NCBI GenBank assembly: GCA_026706425.1
Contig: JAPOYW010000313.1
Span: forward strand, 2,773 to 14,488
Source: Gammaproteobacteria bacterium
Lineage (GTDB): Bacteria > Pseudomonadota > Gammaproteobacteria > Pseudomonadales > Azotimanducaceae
Length of the DNA stretch: 11,716 bases
Direction: 5' to 3'
Part shown: piece after piece, positions 1 to 7,610 of the stretch
How positions within the stretch are numbered: position 1 is the first letter of the stretch
Layout: every line of letters begins with the position of its first letter
Notes under the pieces: model-generated
Databases searched by the model: none
What the model saw: the letters and a program-made list of their open reading frames with translations, nothing else
Told to the model about the DNA's origin: nothing
Made by a program: the position numbers and the translations under genes

Positions 1-74
1 GTTGGCGGGGCCGGGGGCCGTGGGGCTGAATTCTCATGTGTGGGGGGCTGTCGCCTGGTAGGTGTTTTTTTTTT
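1..74. other. Unplaced contig-end sequence plus ten-T homopolymer (probable artefact)
   Basis: Bases 65-74 are ten consecutive T. Bases 1-64 are G-rich sequence with no recognisable gene. On the minus strand this reads as a run of A directly after the end of an Illumina P5 adapter, which is what a sequencer gives when it reads past the end of a library molecule. The reading frame of the adjacent BatD gene stays open here, but the residues (SLKKKHLPGD and onward) look nothing like the BatD family. I infer that bases 1-74 are read-through noise or a chimeric join rather than chromosome. Confidence 0.8.
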
Positions 75-96
75 AATGATACGGCGACCACCGAGA
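75..96 (+). other. Illumina P5 adapter remnant (sequencing artefact)
   Basis: The 22 bases starting AATGATACGGCGACC match the 5' end of the Illumina P5 adapter exactly. The match stops at base 97, where the adapter would continue with T and the contig has C. Translated on the plus strand the region gives FFFNDTATTE, a peptide well known in protein databases as translated adapter. The junction with real sequence falls in codon 309 of BatD. Bases 92-100 are compatible with both adapter and gene, so a short shared sequence may have allowed the misjoin. Confidence 0.95.
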
Positions 97-1021
97 CCAC
101 TGTGCGGCTCGCCTGCACGTCGATGGCGAAACCGCCGCCGATGGCATTCACGAAGGTCGGCGGTCGACCCGCCACGGGGAGTGGCCGGACCGTGAGCCGA
201 CGAGGCTCCCCTTCGGCGCGAAACAGCCCGTAGGTCGAACGCCGGAAGCCCCAGCCGTCGCGAGTGGCACCCGACCGCAGTTGTGCGACGACACGCACCG
301 GGGGCAAGTCCACCGTACCGGCTCGATTCAAGGTCACGCGCGCTTCGAAGGAGAGCCGGGTGTTGCGCCCCGCGAGGACCGACTGGGACAACGGCAGTTC
401 GACCTGCCGCGCCCCCGCATTGAACGACACCGAGCGGCCGGTTGGAGTCGGCGGCCCCGGTGCGACCTCCGCGCCGTCCAGATTGAGCAAGGGCACCGAG
501 AACTGATAGTCCTTGACATCTCGGGCCAGCAGCCATTCCACCGAGACATCGAATGTCTCGCCCACCCATAGCGGGCGCTCGGGCAACTGCATCTTCACGC
601 TCATGTCGTCCGTGCCGGGTACTTCGTTGGCCTCGAACGACGCGCTCCGGCTATTCGCATCGACCCCCGCCTGTTCCACCCTCAACGGCGGGATGGTGTA
701 GCGTCCCGATTCGCCTGCCAGCACCCGCCACCGGTAGACGAAGGTGACCTCGCGCCACTCGGATCGGCGTCCGTTGATGATCTGGATGCTCGTCGAGACA
801 CTGGGGCTGACCCCGAGATAGGTGACCTCGCAGCCTTCTATGGCGAGGTCGGGTGGCGCCGGCGCGGGCTCCTCCTCGAAGCCCTTCGCTTCGAGGATAA
901 GCGTGAACGGCATGTCGGCGTGGATCGTCTGCGACTCCACCGATAGCGACAAGGTGGCTGCCGATGCCGTTTGGCCGATGGTTGCCAACATCAACGCCCC
1001 CAAGGCGGACCGAGCGTTCAC
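97..1021 (-). CDS. batD: BatD-like (oxygen tolerance) envelope protein, N-terminal part, cut by adapter
   Basis: BatD proteins are exported, membrane-anchored proteins built of beta-sandwich domains, encoded with vWA proteins BatA and BatB. Their biochemical role is unsettled. About 308 genuine residues are visible. Residues 1-21 form a signal peptide (hydrophobic LGALMLATIG, then TASAA). The first beta domain covers about 23-130 and has the family pattern of a strand after the signal, S-S-I-Q-I-I-N-G near 76-84, and G-R-Y-T-I-P-P-L-R-V near 106-115. A second domain covers about 140-280. A third begins at R-P-P-T-F-V-N-A-I-G-G-G-F near 286-298, which is typical BatD spacing. The GTG start at 1021 overlaps the upstream stop as GTGA and has GGAG eight bases away. 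It is the last visible gene of the operon. The C-terminal domains and membrane anchor are missing because the contig runs into adapter at codon 309, so this is an assembly truncation and not a pseudogene. Confidence 0.85.
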
Positions 1022-3468
1022 CAGTCCTTCTCCAAGGGCTCCTCCGAGGATTGCGCAGCACGTCGACGCTGTCTTTCGGCTTCCCGATCCCGGATGGCCT
1101 GCAACCGCTTCAATGCTTGTCGTTGGGACATCTGTTCGTCTTCGCCGGACTGCGGCTGCGCCTGCTGCCCTTCATCTTGCTGCTGCTCGCCTTCTTGCTG
1201 CTGCTGGCGAGGTTGGGGTGGCGCCAATTCCTTGAGGGCGTTCTCGAGGTGTTCCATGGCGGCCAATTGGTCTTCCAACGCGCCTTCCAGGTCCGGCGAC
1301 ATGGTCGTGGCCCGGCGAGCGCCGTCGGCAAGCATGGTAGCAGCGCTCAGCATGCGGCCACCGGCCTTGCGGACCTCTTCCGCCGCCTTGCCCAGCCGTT
1401 CGCCGACCGCCGGATCGACCGATGGGGCGGGTGCGCCGCTGGCGTCGGGTTGCGGCGATGCGCTCGCGGCATCCGCCTGCTGCGCCAGGGCAGCCGCCAA
1501 TTGGTCGCCGACCTGCGCGTGGCGGTCTTGCCGGTCGGCGACCATCCCGACCGCCGGCGCGAACTCGTCGCCCATCGCGGCCGACGACTCGGCCTGGAGC
1601 GTCGCCGTCCGGTCGTGCGTCTCCGCCTGGTCCGCGAGCAATGCGGCCACGTGCTCGACGATTGAGAAAAACAACCGACGCAACGCCTCCAAGTGTCCGA
1701 GGGCCTCGGCGGCACTCGCACGGGCATCGTCGACGGCACCGCGGTCCACGCTGGACGCCAACCTGTCGAGGCTTTCGCCGGTACGAACCCGCAGTTCCTC
1801 TGCGAGTCCGTATCGCTGCTGCACGGCATTGCGGGTTTCCTCGTCCTGTTCTGCCGCCTCCGTGGTAGCCGCCGCGGCCTCTTCCTCGAGCAGATCCTTC
1901 AACCGGCCGATGCGCCGTTGGTTGTCGGCCGTGAGTTCGCCCGCGCGTGCCACCCGGTCGGCCGTGGTCAGCGACTCGTCATCCGGCTCCTCGCCCGGTG
2001 TGAGCAACGAGACAACGCCCTGTTGGGCACCGTAGGCGATCTCGATCAGGTTCTTGACGTCGGCGAACAACTCGATGGCCCGGGCGACGGCGGCGATCGC
2101 CCGGTTCTCCTCCGGCAGCGCCGCCGCCGGGTTGGCGGATTCCAAGGCCGCGATGGCCGCGCGCATGGCAGCGAGGCCGTCGTCGAGTATCGGTACGGCT
2201 TCAATGGCTGCCGCCAATACGCGACGGCCGGCGGGGTCTGCCTGTTCGAGCATTGACGGGTCGCTTGCCGCGACGGCCTCGAAACGGCTCAAGATGCCGC
2301 CAGTCCGGGCAGCGATGTCCTCTTGTCGCTCCGCCAAGTGCTTATCGGTCAACCACTGCGGCAATTGACGTTCCAGATTGATGGCACCGTCCGCGAACGC
2401 GGCCAGCACACCCGTGTGAGCACTCAACTCCTGTTCATCCCGGGCCAAGGCGTTCAGTACGGTGATCGGATCCTGCAACTGCTCGCGGGCCCTTTTCAGT
2501 TCGGCGAGCGCCGCGTCCGCACGCCGATGGCCGCGCTCACCCTCGAGGCGGCGCAACCGGCGCCGGGTGTCGCTCAAGGACTGCCTCGCCCGTTCGAGGT
2601 AGCTGGTCATGGCGGCAAGCTGATGGGCACGGCTTTGCTGCTCGGGTGGACGCTGCTCCTCCGGCGTCTGTTCGATGAACAGGCGTTCCTCCGCCGCGAG
2701 ATCGATCACGTCCCCGACTTCCGCCATCAAGACCTGTTCGCGGCTGGCCGAGGCTTCGAATTCGGTGGCGAAGCCGATCGGTTCCGTGCCCGCCTGTTCG
2801 ACCGTGATGTCCGCCAGGAGGCGACGCACCTGGTCCCGCAAGCCGCGTTGGTCGTCGATCAGGCGGTCGAGACGCGCTTCCAGGCGGTCGCCCTGGTTGA
2901 GCTGGTCGGCCAGTTGCAGGATCCATTTGGACACCAACTCCAGGTTGATCCGGGCGTCGTCGTCCCCCGGCGGGGCCAGACGCACCGCGTCGTTGAACCA
3001 CGCGGCGCTCTGCCGAAGGGTGTCGATGATCTGCTCCGGGTCGCGCGGCGCCGTTTCGCCCTGGGCCGGCGCCGCAGGGACCGGCTCGTCGGTCGGACCA
3101 TCGGTGCCCGCGTCTCCGAACCCAGCCTGTGCCGCCAGCGCCAATCCCAGGTTGAACGCGGCCCGGTAGCGCAACTCCGGGTCCGGTCCGGCGTCATCCC
3201 GGGCGGCCAGAAACTCCACCGCCGCCGCTTCATGCTCGCCGGCTTCGAAGTGCAGAAGACCCAGGTTGTATCGGCCTCGGGCGGTCGGTTGCGGATCCTC
3301 CGGGACAACGTCCGGTTCCTTTTCCTGTTCGGGCGTGTCCGCCTCGGTGACGAGCGCATCGGCAACCGCTTGGTCCGCCGCAGACTCGTCTTCCGCCGCC
3401 ACGGCAATGTGGAGTACGACCGCCGCCAACGAAGCGCCGATGACGGACGCCTTTCCATTGCCGCTCAC
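1018..3468 (-). CDS. Exported TPR and long coiled-coil protein in the BatC position
   Basis: This 816-residue protein sits where the small TPR protein BatC/BatE is found in Bat operons, but it is much larger. Residues 1-25 look like a signal peptide (ASLAAVVLHIAVAA, then acidic). TPR-like helices lie at about 63-96 (RGRYNLGLLHFEAGEHEAA) and 100-190, the latter interrupted by a Pro/Gly/Ala-rich insert. About residues 185-745 are almost all charged, Ala- and Leu-rich helix, predicted coiled coil or helical bundle (for example LEARLDRLIDDQRGLRDQ). A Gln-rich linker covers 752-773. The end is a basic helix (DREAERQRRR) and the tail PLEKDW. No C-terminal membrane segment is seen. The GTG at 3468 is chosen because it overlaps the BatB stop as GTGA and has a perfect AGGAGG eight bases upstream. 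Starts further upstream would run deeper into batB. A periplasmic scaffold for BatA, BatB and BatD is my inference. Confidence 0.8.
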   Translation of the reverse strand: MSGNGKASVIGASLAAVVLHIAVAAEDESAADQAVADALVTEADTPEQEKEPDVVPEDPQPTARGRYNLGLLHFEAGEHEAAAVEFLAARDDAGPDPELRYRAAFNLGLALAAQAGFGDAGTDGPTDEPVPAAPAQGETAPRDPEQIIDTLRQSAAWFNDAVRLAPPGDDDARINLELVSKWILQLADQLNQGDRLEARLDRLIDDQRGLRDQVRRLLADITVEQAGTEPIGFATEFEASASREQVLMAEVGDVIDLAAEERLFIEQTPEEQRPPEQQSRAHQLAAMTSYLERARQSLSDTRRRLRRLEGERGHRRADAALAELKRAREQLQDPITVLNALARDEQELSAHTGVLAAFADGAINLERQLPQWLTDKHLAERQEDIAARTGGILSRFEAVAASDPSMLEQADPAGRRVLAAAIEAVPILDDGLAAMRAAIAALESANPAAALPEENRAIAAVARAIELFADVKNLIEIAYGAQQGVVSLLTPGEEPDDESLTTADRVARAGELTADNQRRIGRLKDLLEEEAAAATTEAAEQDEETRNAVQQRYGLAEELRVRTGESLDRLASSVDRGAVDDARASAAEALGHLEALRRLFFSIVEHVAALLADQAETHDRTATLQAESSAAMGDEFAPAVGMVADRQDRHAQVGDQLAAALAQQADAASASPQPDASGAPAPSVDPAVGERLGKAAEEVRKAGGRMLSAATMLADGARRATTMSPDLEGALEDQLAAMEHLENALKELAPPQPRQQQQEGEQQQDEGQQAQPQSGEDEQMSQRQALKRLQAIRDREAERQRRRAAQSSEEPLEKDW
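1025..1033 (-). promoter_or_regulatory. Ribosome binding site for batD inside the preceding gene
   Basis: Minus-strand GGAGAAGGA lies just before the GTG start at 1021, with the GGAG core eight bases upstream. It is embedded in the last codons (L-E-K-D) of the coiled-coil gene, whose TGA overlaps the GTG. This settles the GTG as the BatD start over downstream ATG codons. Confidence 0.75.
1150..1215 (-). repeat. Imperfect CAG/CAA repeat encoding a Gln-rich linker
   Basis: This stretch encodes residues 752-773 of the coiled-coil protein, including QQQQ and QQQ runs broken by Glu, Gly, Asp and Pro. It separates the long helical body from the short basic C-terminal helix, and is likely a flexible linker. 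The trinucleotide units are interrupted, so replication slippage is possible but not evident. Confidence 0.7.
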
Positions 3469-4520
3469 GCGAGCGTCCTCCTGCCACGCGCGGATTCCCA
3501 TGACGATGCGCGGAACGCTGCGGCGCAAACCGCGACCACCAAGCAGACAATGGCGCCGAGCACCAGCCAGAAGTAGTGTTCCGTCGGAGCCCGGCGTTGC
3601 AGACGCGAGGCGGCGTCGGAGACCAAGGGCTCGATGTGCGCCTCGACGATGGCGTCTAGATCGATGGCCGACGTACCGGCGGGTACGTAGACACCCTCCG
3701 TGCGCAACGCCAGTTCGCGCAGCAGTTCGCCATCCAGCCGAGAACGCACGACGGCGCCGTCGCGGTCCACGAGGAGGGTCTTGGCGCCGGTGTCCGGGTC
3801 GGTCATGGTTATCTCGCTCCCCGTCTCGCTGCCGAAGCCGATGGCGACGATGCGGATCCCCGCGTCCACGGCTTCCTCCACGGCATCCAGCGGATACGAG
3901 TCGTGATCCTCACCGTCGGTGATCAGCAGCATGACCCGGGATACCCCGCGGTTGACGCCGAAGGTGGCCACGGCCTTGTGAATGGCATCGCCGATCCGCG
4001 TACCGCCACGGGACACGGACGACGTGTCGACGCCTTTGAGAACGAGATGGAAAAAGCCGTAGTCGGTGGTCAGCGGGCTCATAACGGCGGCACGTCCCGC
4101 ATACGCGACCAGGCCGACCCGGTGGCCCGTGACCCGGTCGACGAACTCCGCGATGTCCGCCTTGGCCCGGGCCAGGCGATTCGGCGCGGCGTCTTCGGCG
4201 AGCATGCTCTTCGACACGTCGAGCACGACCATGATATCGGCACTGATCCGGCGCGCCGCAATGGCTTCCGTGCCCCCCGGCGTCTGGGGCCGCATCAACG
4301 CCACAACGCCGAACAACAGGGTCGCCAGGATGAACACCAGCTTCACGATCCGACGTGGCGTCGATGCGCCTTCGGCGAGGCGGGCCTGCATGACCGGCGA
4401 GACGAAGCGCCCGAGCAGACCGCGACCGCGGAACTCGAGGAAGGCAAGTGCAGCGGCCAACGCCAGCGCCGGCCAAACGCCATGGACCCAGTTCGGATCC
4501 GCGAACACGACACCGTCCAT
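3465..4520 (-). CDS. batB: BatB-like membrane-anchored von Willebrand A protein
   Basis: This is a 351-residue vWA protein of the BatA/BatB family, predicted in the inner membrane with its vWA domain in the periplasm. Hydrophobic segments lie near residues 15-30, 58-76 and 316-336, in the usual arrangement of two before the domain and one after. The metal-ion-dependent adhesion site is intact: DVSKS at 101-105, Thr174 in GGTRIGDA and Asp202 in LLITDGEDHD. The ATG at 4520 overlaps the BatA stop as TAATG and has GAGGG seven bases upstream. The same frame stays open well upstream, but that Arg-rich extension lies over batA in another frame and is a shadow. The gene ends in a GTGA overlap with the coiled-coil gene. 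In other bacteria the second vWA protein often carries its own TPR region. Here the TPRs lie in the separate next gene. A metal-dependent interaction with BatA or the coiled-coil protein is inferred. Confidence 0.92.
   Translation of the reverse strand: MDGVVFADPNWVHGVWPALALAAALAFLEFRGRGLLGRFVSPVMQARLAEGASTPRRIVKLVFILATLLFGVVALMRPQTPGGTEAIAARRISADIMVVLDVSKSMLAEDAAPNRLARAKADIAEFVDRVTGHRVGLVAYAGRAAVMSPLTTDYGFFHLVLKGVDTSSVSRGGTRIGDAIHKAVATFGVNRGVSRVMLLITDGEDHDSYPLDAVEEAVDAGIRIVAIGFGSETGSEITMTDPDTGAKTLLVDRDGAVVRSRLDGELLRELALRTEGVYVPAGTSAIDLDAIVEAHIEPLVSDAASRLQRRAPTEHYFWLVLGAIVCLVVAVCAAAFRASSWESARGRRTLA
3477..3482 (-). promoter_or_regulatory. Strong ribosome binding site (AGGAGG) for the coiled-coil gene
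   Basis: A full AGGAGG lies eight bases before the GTG at 3468, inside the Arg-Arg codons near the end of batB. It decides the start, because the in-frame codons further upstream lie deeper within batB. It is the strongest Shine-Dalgarno match at any junction of the operon, which suggests high synthesis of the coiled-coil subunit. Confidence 0.85.
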
Positions 4521-5530
4521 TACGGCACCCTCGCAAACACCGCGGTGCGGCCGAACCAGCCCAGCGCCAGAAGCACCAGCCCCGCCAAGAGCGGCAGGGC
4601 GAACAGTTCCTCGTACTGCCTCGAACGCTCCTCCGTGATCCGCGTACGCTCCAGCCGATCGATCTCCGCGTAGACATCGACAAGCGCTTCGGCGTTGTCC
4701 GCCCGGAAGTACCGGCCGCCCGTGCGATCCGCGACGTCGCGCAGGGTCGCCTCGTCGATCTGCACCGGCACCGAGCGCAGCACGCCGCGCTGATCGCGCA
4801 CCGGTGCGATGCCCGTGGACCCGGCCCCGATGGTGTAGACCTTGACGCCCTGTGAACGCGCCAGTTCCGCGGCGGAAGACGGCGTCTCCATCCCGGCATT
4901 GTTGACGCCGTCGGTGAGCAGGACGGCGATGCGTGACTGGGCGGGGGATTCGCGGAGCCGCTCGACGGCAAGACCCAGCGCATCGCCGATCGCCGTGCCA
5001 TCCTCCGAGCGCAGGCGGGTGATCTCGAGGTTGCGCGCCACGGCGACGAGGTTCTCGTGATCGAGTGTTAGCGGTACCGCGGTATCCGCGTAGCGCGCGA
5101 AACTGACCACGCCGATGGCGTCGTCCGGGCGACCGCCGAGCTCGCCGCCACCCAGCACGAACTGATCGAAGACGTCCTGCACCGCCTCGAGGCGCGTCCG
5201 TTCCCGCTCCGGGGTCAACAGATCGAGCGCCGCCATCGAACCCGACGTGTCGATGACCATCATGATGGCGATGCCCTCCCGGTGAACACGGCTTGTCCGT
5301 TCGCCGATGCGGGGACCTGCCAGCGCCAGCACCAGGGCGACCAGGGACAGCGCGAGGAACGCGTCGGGTACCCAGGCCAGGCGGGCGCGCCAGCCGCGAC
5401 CGCCGCCCGGCAGCAGTTTGAAGGAGGAGAACAGGACACGACCCGGTGCTCGACGTGCCAACAGGAATAGCGGGACGGCGAGTAGCGCCAAGGCGAGCAG
5501 CGCCGGATCCCTGAACTCGATCGGCAGCAT
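4520..5530 (-). CDS. batA: BatA-like membrane-anchored von Willebrand A protein
   Basis: This is a 336-residue vWA protein, the first of an adjacent BatA/BatB pair. Two hydrophobic segments (about 10-25 and 55-72) precede the vWA domain and one follows it (309-326). The metal-binding site is complete: DTSGS at 94-98, Thr179 in DGTAIGDAL and Asp207 in LLTDGVNNAG. The next strand and helix (VKVYTIGAGS, then ATLRDVADRTGGRYFRA) are typical of BatA. Two starts are possible. The ATG at 5530 lies five bases after the upstream stop with GGGGCGGG upstream. A TTG at 5539 would overlap that stop as TTGA and add three residues. I prefer the ATG. The gene runs into batB with a one-base overlap (TAATG). 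In this family the two vWA proteins are thought to form an envelope complex linked to MoxR function. The client is unknown. Confidence 0.92.
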   Translation of the reverse strand: MLPIEFRDPALLALALLAVPLFLLARRAPGRVLFSSFKLLPGGGRGWRARLAWVPDAFLALSLVALVLALAGPRIGERTSRVHREGIAIMMVIDTSGSMAALDLLTPERERTRLEAVQDVFDQFVLGGGELGGRPDDAIGVVSFARYADTAVPLTLDHENLVAVARNLEITRLRSEDGTAIGDALGLAVERLRESPAQSRIAVLLTDGVNNAGMETPSSAAELARSQGVKVYTIGAGSTGIAPVRDQRGVLRSVPVQIDEATLRDVADRTGGRYFRADNAEALVDVYAEIDRLERTRITEERSRQYEELFALPLLAGLVLLALGWFGRTAVFARVP

Positions 5531-5535
5531 GGTTT

Positions 5536-6606
5536 TCAACCCGCCCCGGCCGCCTGCGGGACGATCGGATCGCCATCCCGCCGCTCCGTCTCCGCAGCTC
5601 TGTCGTGTGAGGCTGCCGTTTCGTTCAGGAACCGTTTCGCCACGTCGAGGGCACCCTGCGATTCGTCTTCGCCCGGGCTGTAGCGGGCGAACTTCACGCG
5701 ATCGCAGGTCGCGAGGAAGGCTGAGAGCAACTCCCGGTGCGTGGCGGTCAACTCCGGCGAGCGTCCGGCTTCGGCCAGGAACTCCTCGGTGGTGAGTTCA
5801 GGCGCCCGCAGCGCGAAGCGCTCCTCGATGTAGCGGCGCACGATGTCGGACAGTTCGACATACCAGGCGTCCGCCGCATCCGCCGAGGGCAGCCCGCGCC
5901 GTTCCAGGCGGTCGAGCCGGGCCATGGCCCGATCGAAGGCCGTCGAGCGGGCGCGTTCCTCGGCGCGCCGCAGCCACGCAACGACCCCGCTGCCCAGGCC
6001 AGCGAGAACCACGACGCCCAGGACGAGCCACGGCCAGTTGCGTTGCAGCCAGGGTCCTTGTAGTTCCTCCAGGGGAGCGCGTGCCGACCGCAGTTCGGTG
6101 AGTGCCTCGCCCTCCGGCAAGACGGACGCCACCACGAACGCCAGTTCGTCGGTGAGTAGCTCCTTCACCTTGGGTTCGGCATCGGCGTCGCGCTCGTCGA
6201 GAAATTCCACCCGCAGCCGTGGAATCCGCTGACGACCGCTCGCGGGGGTCTGCAGCGTGTAGCGCTGCGACAGCACGACACCGTCGTCGGTGGCATCCTC
6301 CCGGGGCGTGAAGTCGACGATGGCGAAACGGCCGAGCGCCTCGCCGAAAGCCGGCATCTCCACCGCAACCCCCGGCTTCGCGGTTACGACGAGGGTCAGG
6401 ACCAAGGCGTCTCCTAGGCGCGGTGCCGCCGGCGCCAGGGTGACCGTCGCCGAGACCGGACCATCCTTCGTTTCCACGGCGAGTGGTGTTTCCTCGCTTG
6501 CCGGCGACTCGTTCCCGGCATCCCCTTCATGCTGCGCGGAACCGCTGTCTTCCTGCCTGCAGGATGCCAGCACGACGGCGAGACCCAAGACCAGCACGGC
6601 CCTCAT
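5536..6606 (-). CDS. Lipoprotein with BatD-like beta domain, membrane helix and DUF4381-like tail
   Basis: This 356-residue protein starts with a short hydrophobic signal and a lipobox, LASC at 13-16, so Cys16 is probably lipidated. Residues 20-40 are an acidic Ser/Glu-rich spacer. About 45-160 form a BatD-like beta domain (SATVTLAPAAPRLGDALVLTLVV, shown by GDALVLTL near 65-72 and SGRQRIPRLRVEF near 123-135). A membrane helix lies at 190-212, followed by basic WLRRAEERAR. Residues 220-330 are a helical domain with AWYVELSDIVRRYIEERF (247-264) and TTEEFLAEA, recalling the DUF4381-type proteins usually found between DUF58 and BatA. A lipid anchor plus an internal helix would place the beta domain in the periplasm and the tail in the cytoplasm. 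The ATG overlaps the DUF58 stop as ATGA, with AGAGG eight bases upstream. The DUF4381 assignment comes from position and motif recall and needs a profile search. Confidence 0.82.
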   Translation of the reverse strand: MRAVLVLGLAVVLASCRQEDSGSAQHEGDAGNESPASEETPLAVETKDGPVSATVTLAPAAPRLGDALVLTLVVTAKPGVAVEMPAFGEALGRFAIVDFTPREDATDDGVVLSQRYTLQTPASGRQRIPRLRVEFLDERDADAEPKVKELLTDELAFVVASVLPEGEALTELRSARAPLEELQGPWLQRNWPWLVLGVVVLAGLGSGVVAWLRRAEERARSTAFDRAMARLDRLERRGLPSADAADAWYVELSDIVRRYIEERFALRAPELTTEEFLAEAGRSPELTATHRELLSAFLATCDRVKFARYSPGEDESQGALDVAKRFLNETAASHDRAAETERRDGDPIVPQAAGAG

Positions 6607-7580
6607 CGCCGGTTCCTCTTCTCGCGCATGCGAAAGAACCGCAGTAGGGGATCGACCACCGACTGCGCGGCATCGACCGTGATCAGGTCGACGCCCACCC
6701 GGCCGAGCGCCTGGTCCAAACTCTCGGTCCGTGCTTGCGACTCGGCCAGGACAGCCTCGCGGAAAGCCGCCGATCCCGTGTCGACCAGGCGACGGGCACC
6801 AGTTTCCGCATCCTCCAGAGTCACGAGCCCGCCGCTCTCGATGGCCGACTCGCGGGGATCGGCGACCCGCACCGCCACCACGTCATGCTTGCGGTTGGCA
6901 TTCGACAATACATCCAGATAGTCCTCGTCGATGAAATCCGAGACGAGGAACAGGATCGCGCGTCGCGGCAGAACCCGCCGGCAGAACTCGAGCGCCGCCG
7001 CGATGTCCGTCGCGCGCCGCGTCCCGCGACCGGTACGCGTCAGCAGTTGCGAGAAACGGGCGGCGACGCGGCGAGGGAGCGGCGCTTCGCGCCGAGCGCC
7101 CCCCTCGGCGGTTTCCTCCCGACCCCGGGCCAGGACCTCCCGGACCACCCGCAGGGCGTGCTTCTGGCCCTTGCGCGGCGGAATGTACTCGTCGACGCCA
7201 GCATGGAATAGCAGGAGGCCGACCTTGTCGTCGTTGTAGATCGCCGAGAACGCCAAGAGCGCCGAGAGTTCCACCGCCGCTTCCCGCTTCGATCGATGCG
7301 CGGAGCCGAAATCGAGTGACGCGCTCATGTCCACGAGCAGCATCACCGTCAACTGCCGTTCTTCGACGTAGCGTTTCACGTAGGGCGCCCCGACCCGGGC
7401 CGTGACGTTCCAATCGATGGTTCGGACGTCGTCGCCCGGAACGTAGGGCCGCACCTCGTCGAACTCGACGCCCCGGCCCTTGAATACCGAAACGTAGGCG
7501 CCGGCCAAGACGTCCGCCACCTGACGCCCCGTGGTGAGCTGGATGCGGCGGACCTTGCTGACGATCTCGGCGGGAAGCAT
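6603..7580 (-). CDS. DUF58 family protein with degenerate vWA fold
   Basis: DUF58 proteins are the usual partner of MoxR ATPases and are encoded directly after them. This one has 325 residues and no membrane segment, so it is predicted to be cytoplasmic. The hallmark motif lies at 44-62: RPYVPGDDVRTIDWNVTAR. It is followed by a vWA-like strand with an intact metal-site sequence DMSAS at 84-88, and later RRATDIAAALEF and LFLVSDFIDEDY, which supply the expected Thr and Asp. A stretch around 150-185 is rich in Arg and Ala and is probably a surface insert. The gene follows moxR after 30 bases with only a weak ribosome binding site (AAGG ten bases upstream). It ends in an ATGA overlap with the lipoprotein gene. 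Being the cytoplasmic adaptor that links MoxR to the membrane vWA proteins is inference from conserved context. The family identification itself is secure. Confidence 0.93.
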   Translation of the reverse strand: MLPAEIVSKVRRIQLTTGRQVADVLAGAYVSVFKGRGVEFDEVRPYVPGDDVRTIDWNVTARVGAPYVKRYVEERQLTVMLLVDMSASLDFGSAHRSKREAAVELSALLAFSAIYNDDKVGLLLFHAGVDEYIPPRKGQKHALRVVREVLARGREETAEGGARREAPLPRRVAARFSQLLTRTGRGTRRATDIAAALEFCRRVLPRRAILFLVSDFIDEDYLDVLSNANRKHDVVAVRVADPRESAIESGGLVTLEDAETGARRLVDTGSAAFREAVLAESQARTESLDQALGRVGVDLITVDAAQSVVDPLLRFFRMREKRNRR

Positions 7581-7610
7581 GCCTCAATTGCCTTGTCGGT
7601 GCGGTGGCGT

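Noticed and set aside
36..233. A small plus-strand ORF (65 residues) containing FFFNDTATTE
   Set aside because: The peptide is translated Illumina adapter plus antisense batD.
1150..1215. CAG/CAA tract as a CRISPR-like or tandem DNA repeat
   Set aside because: It is an interrupted codon repeat inside one reading frame, with no spacers or regular unit.
971..2035. A 354-residue plus-strand Ser/Ala/Cys-rich frame
   Set aside because: The repetitive Ser-Cys composition comes from reading the opposite strand of Gln/Ala/Glu codons in the coiled-coil gene. There is no independent evidence of coding.
2323..3576. A 417-residue plus-strand frame opposite the coiled-coil gene
   Set aside because: It is a shadow frame rich in Arg, Gly and Val with no ribosome binding site or motif. 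It covers parts of two genes of the opposite strand.
4521..5576. A 703-residue minus-strand frame that appears to fuse an Arg-rich N-terminal half to BatB
   Set aside because: The N-terminal half lies over batA in another frame, is low-complexity Arg/Gly/Ala-rich and has no domain. BatA is clearly coded there, and BatB has its own ATG and ribosome binding site at 4520.
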